Below, one piece after another: positions 16,884 to 25,699 of a stretch of 64,000 nucleotides of DNA. Origin of the DNA: Clostridiales bacterium (GTDB lineage: Bacteria; Bacillota; Clostridia; Christensenellales; Aristaeellaceae); the NCBI GenBank assembly GCA_015056145.1, contig SVGY01000001.1, positions 186,001 to 250,000 of the forward strand. Direction: 5' to 3'. Within the stretch, counting starts at the first letter, position 1. Each line of letters begins with the position of its first letter. Made by a program: the position numbers and the translations under genes. The notes under the pieces were generated by a model. It was not told the DNA's origin, did no database searches, and saw only the letters and a list, made by a program, of their open reading frames with translations.

Positions 16884-18082
16884 ACAAGGAAAACACACCG
16901 TTCCGGCTGGTCTTTATGGGGCCGCTCTATCCGGAAAATGAAGAAAAATCCATCCTTGGCGCTTCCTCCGGAAGCATCAGCAGCGCACCCAACGTATTCC
17001 AGTGGAACCTCATCCATGGAATTGAGGAAACCCTTTCCCATCCGATAGAAATCATCAATTGTCTGCCAGTAGGCACATGGCCCCGCAACTTCCGCAGGTT
17101 TTTTCTGAAGGATCGGCAATGGAAAAACGGCGAGGCCGTCTGTCACGAAGTCGGCTGCGTAAATCTGCCCTTCATCAAGCAGGCTATGCGTGCTTCAAAG
17201 GCCAAAAGGCTTCTGAAAAAACTGCTCCGGCCCGGCGATCATCTGGTGCTGTATTCTGCCTATATGCCTTTTCTCAAGGCCATTCATACCCTGCCAAAGG
17301 ATGTGGATGTAACCGTCATCATCACCGACCTGCCTGAGTTTTATGACCTTGGTCAAACCTCCCGCCTCCGCAAAACACTGCGGAATATGCAAAATCGCCT
17401 TGTGTACCGCTGCCTCAGCCGGGCGGACCGCTTTGTCCTCTTGACGGAGCAAATGAAAGAACCCATGCAGGTTGGTCATCGTCCCTGGCTGCTGATGGAG
17501 GGCATCTGTGCTGCCCATCCCGAAGCAAACCCCGCCGCTCTCTCCACCTCCCCCGCTTTTCTGTATTCCGGCACGCTGCATTATCGCTTTGGCATTAAAA
17601 ACCTGCTGGAAGCCTTCCAAAATCTGGACGCAACCGATGCCGAACTGTGGATCTGCGGTGCAGGCGAGGCAGAAGCAGAGATCAAGTCTCTTGCAGAAAA
17701 AGACAGCCGCATCAAATTTTTCGGTTTCCTTACTCAAAGCGACGTGGCAAACCTCCGAAGCAAGGCGGCTGTGCTGGTCAATCCCCGTCCCAATGAAGGC
17801 GAATACACCAAATACAGCTTCCCCTCCAAAACCATGGAATACATGGCAAGCGGCAAACCGGTGATCATGTATCCCCTGGAAGGCGTTCCGGGAGAATATG
17901 CTCCCTATCTTTACTTTGCCGATGGCAAAGGATGGGAAGGTCTCCTTGCACAAATGAACCATGTCCTTGCACATCCCCAAGAAGCCCGTTTAAAAGGTGA
18001 AGCAGCCCGGGATTTCGTTACCCGAAACAAGTGCCGCAAAGCCCAGGGGCAACGGCTTGTTGCATTCCTCAAAGGTGAATGA
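16880..18082 (+). CDS. glycosyltransferase family 4-like protein
   Basis: A 400-aa GT-B enzyme translationally coupled to the preceding glycosyltransferase through an ATGA overlap. The N-terminal domain includes LVFMGPLYPENEEKSIL and an IITDLPEFYD segment; the C-terminal donor domain includes FLYSGTLHYRFGIKNLLEAF, LWICGAGEAEAEIKSLAEKD and the acidic donor motif PRPNEGEYTKYSFPSKTMEYMASGKPVIMYPLEG. Sugar donor and acceptor are unknown. The pair has a single promoter at 15678. Confidence 0.85.
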   Translation: MNKENTPFRLVFMGPLYPENEEKSILGASSGSISSAPNVFQWNLIHGIEETLSHPIEIINCLPVGTWPRNFRRFFLKDRQWKNGEAVCHEVGCVNLPFIKQAMRASKAKRLLKKLLRPGDHLVLYSAYMPFLKAIHTLPKDVDVTVIITDLPEFYDLGQTSRLRKTLRNMQNRLVYRCLSRADRFVLLTEQMKEPMQVGHRPWLLMEGICAAHPEANPAALSTSPAFLYSGTLHYRFGIKNLLEAFQNLDATDAELWICGAGEAEAEIKSLAEKDSRIKFFGFLTQSDVANLRSKAAVLVNPRPNEGEYTKYSFPSKTMEYMASGKPVIMYPLEGVPGEYAPYLYFADGKGWEGLLAQMNHVLAHPQEARLKGEAARDFVTRNKCRKAQGQRLVAFLKGE

Positions 18083-18092
18083 TATTCTTCGT

Positions 18093-18152
18093 AACAGCTT
18101 TTCTTTACTGCTTCTTTGCTTGCGCTGAAGTGGCGATGAAAGCTGTTTTTTT
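18093..18152 (+). terminator. probable terminator after the glycosyltransferases
   Basis: A 9-bp stem AACAGCTTT / AAAGCTGTT (18093-18101, 18139-18147) followed by a T-run. The loop is long (37 nt), so efficiency is uncertain. Confidence 0.45.
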
Positions 18153-18198
18153 GCCTGTTTCTTTATTTTCTCACCAAAGTGCCTCATCGTGCCACGGT

Positions 18199-18227
18199 TT
18201 GCCATTCTCTCCGGCTCATGATATAAT
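18199..18227 (+). promoter_or_regulatory. sigma-A promoter of the pit operon
   Basis: TTGCCA (18199-18204), 17-bp spacer, TATAAT (18222-18227), 84 bp upstream of the transporter ATG. No Pho-box direct repeat is obvious. Confidence 0.7.
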
Positions 18228-18311
18228 GAAAATTGTGGGGAATATTGACAAAACATCGCATTTGCTGTTTTCATTCCCCAGACCACTCATCACGAAAAAT
18301 GAGGTGAGGCC

Positions 18312-19361
18312 ATGTCCATGCTGGAATTCTTTGGTCAGGCATTCTCTAATCCCATGCTTCTGGTTTCCACTGTTCTTACCCTGGGCGTTATCCTCGTCAA
18401 CGGTTGGACTGATGCGCCAAACGCCATCGCCACCTGTGTTTCTACCCGTGCCATCGGCGTAAGGAAGGCCATTGTCATGGCTGCCATATGCAACTTCCTT
18501 GGCGTACTGGTGATGACCACCATCAACTCTTCCGTTGCGATGACCATCTATAACATGGTGGATTTCGGCGGCGATGCCCATCTTTCCCTCATCGCCCTGT
18601 GCGCTGCTATGGCAGCTATCGTCATCTGGGCCACTGCTGCATGGTATTTCGGCATTCCCACCAGCGAAAGCCATGCTTTGATCGCCGGTATTACCGGTGC
18701 AGCCGTAGCCATTCAGAACAGCTTCGCCGGCGTTAACGGCGCCGAGTGGATCAAGGTGGTCTGGGGCATACTGCTGTCCACTTTGCTGGGATTTGTGCTT
18801 GGCTTCCTAACCTCCAAGCTGACGGTGCTGATCTTCCGCAATCAGAACCGGATGAAATCCGAAAAGTTTTTCTCCCGGGCGCAGGTATTGGGCGGCGGAG
18901 CCATGGCTTTCATGCACGGCGCTCAGGATGGCCAGAAATTTATGGCCATTTTCCTGCTGGGGGCTGCTTTTGCCGGCGGCAATTCCACCACCAGCGAGTT
19001 TGCTGTTCCCATCTGGCTGATGGTGCTCTGTTCCGCTGTAATGGGCCTTGGCACCTCCATTGGCGGCTACCGCATTATCAAATCCGTGGGTATGGATATG
19101 GTCAAACTGAAGCCTTACCAAGGGTTTGCAGCTGACCTGGCAGCTACGCTCTGCCTGTTGCTTTCCTCCCTGACAGGTATCCCCGTAAGCACCACCCACA
19201 CCAAGACCACCGCCATTATGGGCGTTGGCGCCGCACGACGCATGAGCAACGTCAACTGGGGCGTGGTAAAGGAATTGGTGCTCACCTGGGTATGCACCTT
19301 CCCGGGCTGCGGCCTTCTGGGATTCTTAATGGCAAAACTGTTCCTGATTCTGTTTGCATAA
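18312..19361 (+). CDS. pit: inorganic phosphate transporter, PiT family
   Basis: A 349-aa integral membrane protein with about ten TM helices. The PiT signature appears near the N-terminus as VNGWTDAPNAIATCVSTRA, and the mirrored second half carries GIPVSTTHTKTTAIMGVGAARR, the internal inverted repeat typical of the family. PiT proteins import phosphate (usually as a metal-phosphate complex) with H+ or Na+. The Asn of the usual GxNDxxN is replaced by Thr-Asp here, a common variant. The DUF47/PhoU-like gene 15 bp downstream is the usual PiT partner. Confidence 0.92.
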   Translation: MSMLEFFGQAFSNPMLLVSTVLTLGVILVNGWTDAPNAIATCVSTRAIGVRKAIVMAAICNFLGVLVMTTINSSVAMTIYNMVDFGGDAHLSLIALCAAMAAIVIWATAAWYFGIPTSESHALIAGITGAAVAIQNSFAGVNGAEWIKVVWGILLSTLLGFVLGFLTSKLTVLIFRNQNRMKSEKFFSRAQVLGGGAMAFMHGAQDGQKFMAIFLLGAAFAGGNSTTSEFAVPIWLMVLCSAVMGLGTSIGGYRIIKSVGMDMVKLKPYQGFAADLAATLCLLLSSLTGIPVSTTHTKTTAIMGVGAARRMSNVNWGVVKELVLTWVCTFPGCGLLGFLMAKLFLILFA

Positions 19362-19376
19362 AGGAGAGATGGTAAA

Positions 19377-20000
19377 ATGGCTAAGAAAATGAAGAATGAT
19401 TACTTTCAGCTGGCTGCCGATCAGGTTGCGTACTGTGTGGAGGCTTCCGAGCTGCTGACCGCCATTCTGGAAAACTACGATGCTCAGGATCTTCCCACTC
19501 AGCGTGAAAAGATGCATGCCATCGAAAACAACGCCGATGATCTGCATCACGATATCCTCACCCGGCTTTCCAAAGAATTCATCACCCCCATCGATCAGGA
19601 AGACATCCTGCACCTTGTGCAGATCATCGATGACATCACCGACGGTTTGGATGAGGTTGTACTGGAATGCTACATGTACCATATCAGCGAACTGCCCCCG
19701 CAGGCAGCAGCCCTTTCCGCCATTGCAGCCCGCTGCGTAAAGGCCCTTCATGAAGCCGTTAAGGAGATGCACAATTTCAAAAAGCCTGAAAAGCTCCGCT
19801 CCATGCTGGTGGAAGTAAATGATATTGAAGGCGAAGCCGACCATGCTTATGTGGAAGCTATTCACGAGCTGTTTGGCGCCTCCACCGACGCATTCCGTCT
19901 GCTGGGCTGCAAAGCCATCTACGAAAGCCTGGAAGATATCTGCGACCAGTGCGAACATGCAGCAGACGTTATTGAACAGATTATCATTAAAAATACTTGA
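19377..20000 (+). CDS. DUF47 / PhoU-like PiT accessory protein
   Basis: A 207-aa all-helical protein beginning MAKKMKNDYFQLAADQVAYC, with the repeated acidic helices of DUF47 (EKMHAIENNADDLHHDI, DIEGEADHAYVEAIHELF). These resemble PhoU repeats that coordinate metal clusters through E/DxxxD motifs. It follows pit by 15 bp with GGAGAG before the ATG, the standard pit-DUF47 arrangement, and probably modulates phosphate import at the membrane. A strong terminator follows. Confidence 0.9.
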   Translation: MAKKMKNDYFQLAADQVAYCVEASELLTAILENYDAQDLPTQREKMHAIENNADDLHHDILTRLSKEFITPIDQEDILHLVQIIDDITDGLDEVVLECYMYHISELPPQAAALSAIAARCVKALHEAVKEMHNFKKPEKLRSMLVEVNDIEGEADHAYVEAIHELFGASTDAFRLLGCKAIYESLEDICDQCEHAADVIEQIIIKNT

Positions 20001-20028
20001 TATTCTTTCCAGAACGGTGTATTCTGAA

Positions 20029-20065
20029 TTGTGCCCGCCTCTTTGGGTGGGCACAATATTTTTTT
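20029..20065 (+). terminator. intrinsic terminator of the pit operon
   Basis: An 8-bp or longer stem TTGTGCCC / GGGCACAA (20029-20036, 20049-20056) followed by TATTTTTTT. It sits 15 bp upstream of the ATPase start, so the ATPase gene may be read partly by readthrough. Confidence 0.85.
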
Positions 20066-20080
20066 GAAAGGAAGTCTCAA

Positions 20081-22726
20081 TTGAAGTTTTATCTTGAATC
20101 CATTGACGACACCCTCAAAGAGCTGGGCAGCCAGCGGGAGGGCCTCACTTCTGCCGAGGCGCAGGAGCGCATCCAGAAAAACGGAAAAAACAAGCTGAAC
20201 GAAGCAAAAAAAGACTCCATTTTCAAGCAGATTCTCAAGCAGATTTCCGACCCCATGATCATCATCCTGCTGGTTGCTGCCGCCGTCAGCGGTGTGCTGG
20301 CTGTGCTGGAAGGCGGAAGCATTGCTGATGTTATCATCATTCTGGCTGTTGTTGTGATCAACGCTGTGCTGGGCGTGTACCAGGAAAGCAAAGCCGAAAA
20401 AGCCATTGAAGCCCTTCAGGAAATGTCCGCTGCCACCTCCAAGGTGCTTCGCGACGGCAAGGTTTGCATCGTCCGCAGTGAAGAACTGGTGGTAGGCGAT
20501 GTGGTGCTGCTGGAAGCCGGCGATTCCGTTCCTGCCGACGGCCGTCTCATCGAGAACGCCAGCCTTAAGATCGAAGAAGCTGCCCTCACCGGCGAATCCG
20601 TTCCCGTTACCAAGTTTATCGATCTCATTGACCTGAAGGATCCCTCCGGCAACGTTGCCCTCGGCGACCGTAAAAACATGGTCTACATGGGTTCTACCGT
20701 AGTATATGGCCGTGGCGTTGCTGTTATTACCGCCACCGGCATGGACACCGAAATGGGCAAGATCGCCGATGCTCTGGCCCGTGCCGAGGAAGGCAAAACT
20801 CCCCTGCAGATCAAGATGGCCCAGCTGTCCAAGACCCTTACCTGGCTTGTGCTTGGCATCAGCGTCATCATTCTTGCAGTGCAGCTGCTCCGTGCAGACA
20901 GCATCAATACCAAGGTCGTAATCGACTCCTTTATGGTGGCTGTCTCTCTTGCTGTTGCCGCCATCCCCGAAGGCCTGGCCGCCGTGGTTACGGTGGTTCT
21001 GTCCATCGGCGTTACCAACATGAGCCGCCGCAGCGCCATCATCCGCAAGCTGACCGCCGTGGAAACCCTGGGCTGCGCTCAGATTATCTGCTCTGACAAA
21101 ACCGGTACCCTGACCCAGAATAAGATGACCGTTGTGGATTTCTTCGGCAGCGATGAAAACCACCTTGCGCAAGCCATGGCCCTTTGCTGCGATGCAGAAA
21201 TGGCCGAAGACGGCTCTGTGACCGGTGAACCCACCGAGGTTGCACTGGTGGCATGGGCCGGCAAGCTGGGCATGAAAAAATATGCCCTTAAGGAAGAAAA
21301 TCCCCGTGTTGGCGAAGCTCCCTTCGATTCCAACCGCAAGATGATGTCCACCGTTCACCAGACTGCAAATGGCATTGTGCAGTACACCAAGGGCGCTCCC
21401 GATGTGGTTCTGGGCCTGTGCACCCATTACCTGAAAGATGGTCAGCCCGTCCCCATGACCGACGAGTTTATGGCTGAGATCACCTCCGCCAACAAGGCCA
21501 TGGCCGATCGTGCCCTGCGTGTGCTGGCCTGTGCAGAGCGTACCTATACCGAAATGCCCGCTTCCACCGAACCTGCCGCCCTCGAGCAGCAGCTGTGCTT
21601 CGTAGGCCTCAGCGGCATGATCGACCCTGTGCGTCCCGAAGTGAAGGTAGCTATCGAGCAGTGCCACAGCGCCGGCGTGCGTGCCATCATGATCACCGGC
21701 GACCATGTGGATACCGCCGTGGCCATCGCCACCGAGCTCGGCATTCTGGAAGAAGGTCAGCGTGCCATTACCGGCCTGCAGCTGGATGCCATGACCGATG
21801 AGGAATTCAACGCCGAGTATCAGAACATCTCCGTATACGCCCGTGTGCAGCCTGAACACAAGACCCGCATCGTCAACGCCTGGCGCAACGACGGCTTTGT
21901 TACCGCCATGACCGGCGACGGTGTCAACGATGCACCCTCCATCAAATCCGCCGATATCGGCGTAGGTATGGGCATCACCGGTACCGACGTAACCAAGAAC
22001 GTTGCCGATATGGTTCTGGCCGACGACAACTTCGCCACCATCGTGGGCGCAGTGGAAGAAGGCCGCCGTATTTATGACAATATCCGCAAGGCTATCCAGT
22101 TCCTGCTGGGTTCCAACATGAGCGAGGTCATTGCCATCTTCGTGGCCACTCTGGTGGGCTTCGTGGTGCTCAAACCCGTTCACCTGCTGTGGATCAATCT
22201 CATCACCGATACCTTCCCCGCCCTTGCCCTGGGCATGGAAAAGGCCGAGCGCAACGTCATGCGCCGCAAACCCCGTGCTTCCAACGACGGCATCTTCTCC
22301 GGCGGCATGGGTGTGGATATTGCCTACCAGGGCCTGATGGTTGCCGCTCTGGTGCTGATCAGCTATCTGCTGGGCAACTCTATGCATGCCGGCAAGCTCA
22401 CCTTCTTCGCAGGTGAAGAGGCCGCCAAGTATGGCATGACCATGGCGTTTATTACCATGTCCATGGCAGAGATCTTCCACAGCTTCAACATGCGTTCCCA
22501 GCGGGGCAGCATCTTCCGGATGAACACCCGCAACTGGGTGCTGGTGGGCGCTGCTATCGCTTCCTTCCTGCTGACCACTCTGGTTTGCGAGGTTCCCTTC
22601 CTGGCCAAAGCTTTCAGCCTGAGTCCCGTAAACCTGCAGGAATATCTCATCGCCATCGGCCTGGGTATTTGCGTCATTCCCATTGTGGAAATCGTCAAAT
22701 GGATTCAGCGCAAGGCTGCAAAGTAA
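20081..22726 (+). CDS. calcium-translocating P-type ATPase, P2A (SERCA-like)
   Basis: An 881-aa cation pump. The start is TTG 20081 behind AAAGGAAG; longer in-frame starts run through the upstream terminator. Motifs in order: cation-ATPase N-domain (ESIDDTLKELG), TGES actuator loop (EEAALTGESVPVTKF), TM4 metal-site AAIPEGLAAVV, phosphorylation site CSDKTGTLT, ATP-binding KGAPD, hinge TGDGVNDAPS, then M5/M6 ligands SNMSEV and WINLITDTFPALALG, which match the Ca2+ site pattern of SERCA (Asn/Glu, then Asn-Thr-Asp). A C-terminal four-helix domain completes it. It exports Ca2+ (possibly Mn2+). No dedicated promoter is clear upstream. Confidence 0.93.
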   Translation: MKFYLESIDDTLKELGSQREGLTSAEAQERIQKNGKNKLNEAKKDSIFKQILKQISDPMIIILLVAAAVSGVLAVLEGGSIADVIIILAVVVINAVLGVYQESKAEKAIEALQEMSAATSKVLRDGKVCIVRSEELVVGDVVLLEAGDSVPADGRLIENASLKIEEAALTGESVPVTKFIDLIDLKDPSGNVALGDRKNMVYMGSTVVYGRGVAVITATGMDTEMGKIADALARAEEGKTPLQIKMAQLSKTLTWLVLGISVIILAVQLLRADSINTKVVIDSFMVAVSLAVAAIPEGLAAVVTVVLSIGVTNMSRRSAIIRKLTAVETLGCAQIICSDKTGTLTQNKMTVVDFFGSDENHLAQAMALCCDAEMAEDGSVTGEPTEVALVAWAGKLGMKKYALKEENPRVGEAPFDSNRKMMSTVHQTANGIVQYTKGAPDVVLGLCTHYLKDGQPVPMTDEFMAEITSANKAMADRALRVLACAERTYTEMPASTEPAALEQQLCFVGLSGMIDPVRPEVKVAIEQCHSAGVRAIMITGDHVDTAVAIATELGILEEGQRAITGLQLDAMTDEEFNAEYQNISVYARVQPEHKTRIVNAWRNDGFVTAMTGDGVNDAPSIKSADIGVGMGITGTDVTKNVADMVLADDNFATIVGAVEEGRRIYDNIRKAIQFLLGSNMSEVIAIFVATLVGFVVLKPVHLLWINLITDTFPALALGMEKAERNVMRRKPRASNDGIFSGGMGVDIAYQGLMVAALVLISYLLGNSMHAGKLTFFAGEEAAKYGMTMAFITMSMAEIFHSFNMRSQRGSIFRMNTRNWVLVGAAIASFLLTTLVCEVPFLAKAFSLSPVNLQEYLIAIGLGICVIPIVEIVKWIQRKAAK

Positions 22727-22743
22727 TTCTCTCACTACAACAC

Positions 22744-22773
22744 CGGGACTGCCTTCAATAGAGGGCAGTCCCT
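22744..22773. terminator. terminator hairpin, left copy (site 2)
   Basis: Stem GGGACTGCC / GGCAGTCCC with loop TTCAATAGAG, starting 17 bp after the ATPase stop. The U-tract expected on the plus strand is replaced by the 164-bp element. A 30-bp identical copy lies at 22938-22967. Confidence 0.8.
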
Positions 22774-22937
22774 CTGGCTGTCAAAAAATGCGCAGGGTGC
22801 AGGGGGATCATCCCCCTGCCGGGTGTGGGCAGAGCCCACATTCCTTGTGCCGCAGCACTTTCAAGAAAGCACAGCGAGCACCGAAGGTGCAAGATTTGCG
22901 GCTTTGACTGACAAGAATGAGGTTTTTCGACAAGCTG
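22774..22937 (-). mobile_element. 164-bp terminator-hairpin-targeting repeat element, copy B (reversed)
   Basis: The exact reverse complement of the 164 bp at 1306-1469. It begins CTGGCTGTCAAAAAATGCGC on the plus strand and ends GGTTTTTCGACAAGCTG. It is flanked by two identical 30-bp copies of a terminator hairpin unrelated in sequence to the hairpins at sites 1 and 3. Its orientation is opposite to the upstream gene, whereas copies A and C point with their upstream genes, so orientation is not fixed by transcription direction. Confidence 0.8.
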
Positions 22938-22967
22938 CGGGACTGCCTTCAATAGAGGGCAGTCCCT
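22938..22967. terminator. terminator hairpin, right copy (site 2)
   Basis: An exact duplicate of 22744-22773, here followed by TTTTTTGTC, so this copy keeps the U-tract and should be the working terminator for the ATPase gene. Confidence 0.85.
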
Positions 22968-22970
22968 TTT

Positions 22971-22998
22971 TTGTCTTTTTGAAAAAAAGGTGTATAAT
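22971..22998 (+). promoter_or_regulatory. sigma-A-type promoter of the phosphatase gene
   Basis: TTGTCT (22971-22976), 16-bp spacer, TATAAT (22993-22998), placed immediately after the U-tract of the site-2 terminator. Confidence 0.6.
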
Positions 22999-23050
22999 GC
23001 TTACATGTTCTGTCCTTTGCTATTTGGGGAATTTAAGGAGGCCTTCGTGA

Positions 23051-23647
23051 ATGACACATGTCTATTTTGTTCGCCACGCCCAGCCCTTGCATGCCTGGGA
23101 GGATGACCGCACCCGTCCCCTTACCGACGAGGGCAGGGAGGATGCAAAAAGCGTCCTTCAGCATCTGACGGACAAATCCATAGACATTTGTTATTGCAGC
23201 CCCTACCTGCGCAGTGTGGAAACCATCGCTGAAACCGCCGGCTTTTTCGGGCTTGACATTATCAAAGACGAGCGCCTCCGGGAAAGACAAAAGGGCAACG
23301 AGGGCAACAACCACGGCATGTTCCGTCTGCGCTGGGCCGACCATGATTTTCACGAGCCGGGCGGCGAGTCCATCCGCATGGTGCAAAGCCGCAATATCGA
23401 GGCCCTGATGGAGATCCTGAACCGTCATCCCGAGAGCAATATCCTTATCGGCACGCACGGCACGGCCCTCAGCAGCATCATCAACCATTTCAGGCACGAT
23501 TTCGGATGTGAGGATTTTTTGCGTATCATCGACTGGATGCCCTATATTGTCCGGCTGGATTTTGAGGGAAGCCAGCTCGCAGCCATAGAAGAAATTCACC
23601 ACGTTTACAAAGAATTTACCGGAAACAAACGTGCGGATAAGAAATGA
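23051..23647 (+). CDS. histidine phosphatase family protein (phosphoglycerate-mutase-like fold)
   Basis: A 198-aa enzyme of the histidine phosphatase superfamily. The catalytic phospho-acceptor His lies in MTHVYFVRHAQPLH (RHA in place of RHG); Arg of CSPYLRSVETIAET, Glu of the central ERLRER segment and the second catalytic His of ILIGTHGTALSSII are all present. AAGGAGGCC precedes the ATG. Such proteins dephosphorylate small phosphorylated metabolites; the exact substrate cannot be inferred. It is convergent with the SH3 gene, with a shared hairpin terminator between. Confidence 0.88.
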   Translation: MTHVYFVRHAQPLHAWEDDRTRPLTDEGREDAKSVLQHLTDKSIDICYCSPYLRSVETIAETAGFFGLDIIKDERLRERQKGNEGNNHGMFRLRWADHDFHEPGGESIRMVQSRNIEALMEILNRHPESNILIGTHGTALSSIINHFRHDFGCEDFLRIIDWMPYIVRLDFEGSQLAAIEEIHHVYKEFTGNKRADKK

Positions 23648-23673
23648 ACCTCCTCCACAGGCAAAAGCAAAGA

Positions 23674-23703
23674 GCAGAGCGAAAAACGCTCTGCCCTTTT
23701 TCT
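23674..23703. terminator. bidirectional intrinsic terminator
   Basis: Stem GCAGAGCG / CGCTCTGC (23674-23681, 23687-23694) with loop AAAAA; CCTTTTTCTTT follows on the plus strand. It lies between the convergent phosphatase and SH3 genes. Confidence 0.85.
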
Positions 23704-23712
23704 TTAGGACGA

Positions 23713-24660
23713 TTATTCCTCCACAGCCTTCACAAACTGGAAGAAGTAGCGGCTCACATAACCCTCCTGGCCGTCAACGGTGGCTTTGCACCACACGTCG
23801 CCCATTTCGGTAACGGTGATCTCCGTACCTACAGGCAGGGTCTTCAGCACGGAAGAGCTCAGACCCGGAGCCTTGCGGAAATTTACGATACTGTTGCCGT
23901 TGGGATTGATGAGTTTTGCGACGAAGGGTACCGGGCCGATGGCAGAAGTGCTCAGTTTGACGTACTTCTTCATCATGTAGCCGGTTTTGCCGCCTGCGTT
24001 GACCCGGTAGAAGTTGCCGCTTTCGCCGGTGATGGTAACCAGCGTGCCATTGCGGTAGTGCCCCAGAACCTTTGCGTCTGTGCTGGGCTTTTCACGAAGG
24101 AGAAGCACCTGGTTGGCGCCGGGATTGCTGACGATACCCTGCTTGCCCTCAACAGGCACAGAAGGGGCAGCAGTGCCACCGGAGGCTGCCTTGCTGCTGA
24201 GGTAGCGGCTGGCCATGTAACCCACAGTGTCGCCGACCTTCACTCTGTACCATTCATTGCCCTTGGACAGAACCTCAACCGCAGTGCCATTCTTATAACT
24301 GGTGATAATCTCGCCAGCCATGGAGGGGGCGCTGCGCAGGTTCAGCCCAATGCCGGTGTTGGTTCGTACATACAGGGTATTGTTCTGGGTGGATTCTGCC
24401 AGGTACTTGCTCATGACGTAGCCGGTCTTGCCAGCCACTTCCACCTTGGTCCAGCCGTCGCCTTCCTCCAGGATGGTCATCCAGGTACCGGTGGGGTACT
24501 GGCCCAGCACGGAAGCAGCGGTGGAAGGCTCTTTGCGCAGATTCAGCGCACCGCCGACCACTACCTTGAAGCTTTCAGCCAGAGACACGGCGGGCAATGC
24601 CATCACAAGCACCAGAGCGATTGCCCGGAGGCATCTTTTGTACAGATGGGTCTTTTGCAT
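23713..24660 (-). CDS. secreted protein with four SH3 domains
   Basis: A 315-aa exported protein. I use the ATG at 24660, nine bases after AAAGGAGGT, giving a signal peptide MQKTHLYKRCLRAIALVLVM followed by ALPAVSLA, rather than the longer in-frame start at 24717. Four bacterial SH3 repeats follow, each with LNLRxxPSxxxxVLGxYxxGT and GKTGYVMSKYL-type motifs, ending at about residue 310 with no further domain. Such proteins bind cell-wall peptides or act as adaptor subunits. It resembles the N-terminal part of the 989-aa protein at 1510-4479. Confidence 0.87.
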   Translation of the reverse strand: MQKTHLYKRCLRAIALVLVMALPAVSLAESFKVVVGGALNLRKEPSTAASVLGQYPTGTWMTILEEGDGWTKVEVAGKTGYVMSKYLAESTQNNTLYVRTNTGIGLNLRSAPSMAGEIITSYKNGTAVEVLSKGNEWYRVKVGDTVGYMASRYLSSKAASGGTAAPSVPVEGKQGIVSNPGANQVLLLREKPSTDAKVLGHYRNGTLVTITGESGNFYRVNAGGKTGYMMKKYVKLSTSAIGPVPFVAKLINPNGNSIVNFRKAPGLSSSVLKTLPVGTEITVTEMGDVWCKATVDGQEGYVSRYFFQFVKAVEE

Positions 24661-25003
24661 AATGGGGATACCTCCTTTGTTTTTCAGGCACTGATCTTTT
24701 GTGTGCCTTTCGCTCATCTGACGAACGGGCTATGGGTATCCATGCCGGAAATACAGCGCAATCCATTGAAATATAAGGGATTTATGCTATTTTTTGGAAA
24801 AACTCTGGGTTCTTTTTCCAGTTGTTTTGCTGCCCTTTCCAAAAAAACAACCATTGTGCCGCACAGTGCCTGCCATACTTTGCCAGCAAATGAGCCTTCT
24901 CTCATCGCAAGAAAAGCCTGCCGCTGATGGCAAGCTTTGTTTGGAGACTTTCCTGACCCTCTGGGCAAGCTATCCTTACCGTTCAGGAAAAGGAGGGGGC
25001 GAA
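24661..25003. other. divergent intergenic region, no gene seen
   Basis: The gap between the leftward SH3 gene and the rightward PRC-barrel gene. An open frame continues upstream of 25004 but its translation looks unlike protein and has no ribosome site. Promoters for both genes should lie here, but I find none with good -10 and -35 boxes at proper spacing. Confidence 0.5.
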
Positions 25004-25492
25004 GTGCTGAGCAGTCTGAGGCAGCTGGAAGGACTCCCGGTGGTTTGGCAGGACCGGCTTGTGGGCTTTGTGGAACGTGGCGTTCCAGACAAAAACGCCA
25101 GGATCCTGGAGGGGCTCATTCTCCGCAAGGGCATTGGGTCCGCAAAATGGGCGGACGCAGTTTCCATCAGTGTAGTGGGGAAAAAATGCATCCTTCTCAG
25201 GGAGAAGCCCAAACATCTTTCCGGTCGGGCCGCTCCGGAGCTGCGCCTGGCTTACATGACCACCGGGCAGCGTATAGGGCCTGTGACTGACGGCATTCTG
25301 AGCCGAACAAGCCTGCGGCTGCTGGCGCTGGAAATCAGCCCCGGGCCCATCCACCACCTGCAGGGAAAAAGCGCATACGCAAGGGAATACTGCGTAATCG
25401 GTGAAGGGCTTCGTAAGGGACAGGCAATGATCAGCAGCCTTTTGAGCTGGACGGAACTGGAAACCGCTCTTGGAAAGGAGGAAACTAAATGA
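25004..25492 (+). CDS. PRC-barrel domain protein
   Basis: A 162-aa protein starting at GTG 25004, close behind AGGAGGGGG. It appears to hold two PRC-barrel-like halves: LEGLPVVWQDRLVGFVERGV ... ISVVGKKCILLRE and TTGQRIGPVTDGILSRTSLRLLALEIS ... YCVIGEG. PRC-barrel proteins bind RNA or membrane partners and, in Firmicutes, occur near sporulation or translation genes (YlmC/YmxH type). The stop overlaps the next short ORF (ATGA), and the 3' part is followed by an AI-2E-type transporter. Exact function is unknown. Confidence 0.7.
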   Translation: MLSSLRQLEGLPVVWQDRLVGFVERGVPDKNARILEGLILRKGIGSAKWADAVSISVVGKKCILLREKPKHLSGRAAPELRLAYMTTGQRIGPVTDGILSRTSLRLLALEISPGPIHHLQGKSAYAREYCVIGEGLRKGQAMISSLLSWTELETALGKEETK

Positions 25493-25632
25493 ACATGATC
25501 AAAACAACCATGGCAGGAGCAGTCGGCTTTATGGTAGGCGCAGGAGTAATGCTGATGCCCGGTAACCAGAAAATGAAGCGCCAGATGCAAAAGCATGTGG
25601 ATAAGCTGGTCAAAATGAGCAAAATGTGGTAA
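25489..25632 (+). CDS. 47-aa membrane-anchored small protein (YtxH-like)
   Basis: A small ORF overlapping the PRC-barrel gene by 4 bp (ATGA), with AAAGGAGG upstream. The peptide begins MNMIKTTMAGAVGFMVGAGVM, a single Gly/Ala-rich TM helix, then a basic Met/Lys-rich tail (KMKRQMQKHVDKLVKMSKMW). This resembles YtxH-like small envelope proteins. Translational coupling to the PRC-barrel protein suggests the two act together. Confidence 0.65.
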   Translation: MNMIKTTMAGAVGFMVGAGVMLMPGNQKMKRQMQKHVDKLVKMSKMW

Positions 25633-25640
25633 AGCATCCC

Positions 25641-25667
25641 GGAGAAGCGACGCTCTCTCGCTTCTCC
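25641..25667 (+). terminator. hairpin between the small membrane protein and the AI-2E-type gene
   Basis: A 10-bp perfect stem GGAGAAGCGA / TCGCTTCTCC (25641-25650, 25658-25667) with a 7-nt loop. Only a poor T-run follows (GCTTGATTATTC), so it is more likely a partial terminator or mRNA-stability hairpin. Confidence 0.5.
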
Positions 25668-25699
25668 GCTTGATTATTCTGCCTGAGGAGGCCGTGCCC

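Noticed and set aside
19919..22735. A 938-codon leftward open frame opposite the Ca2+ ATPase
   Set aside because: The His/Gly-rich product with no motifs is the complement of the well-supported ATPase.
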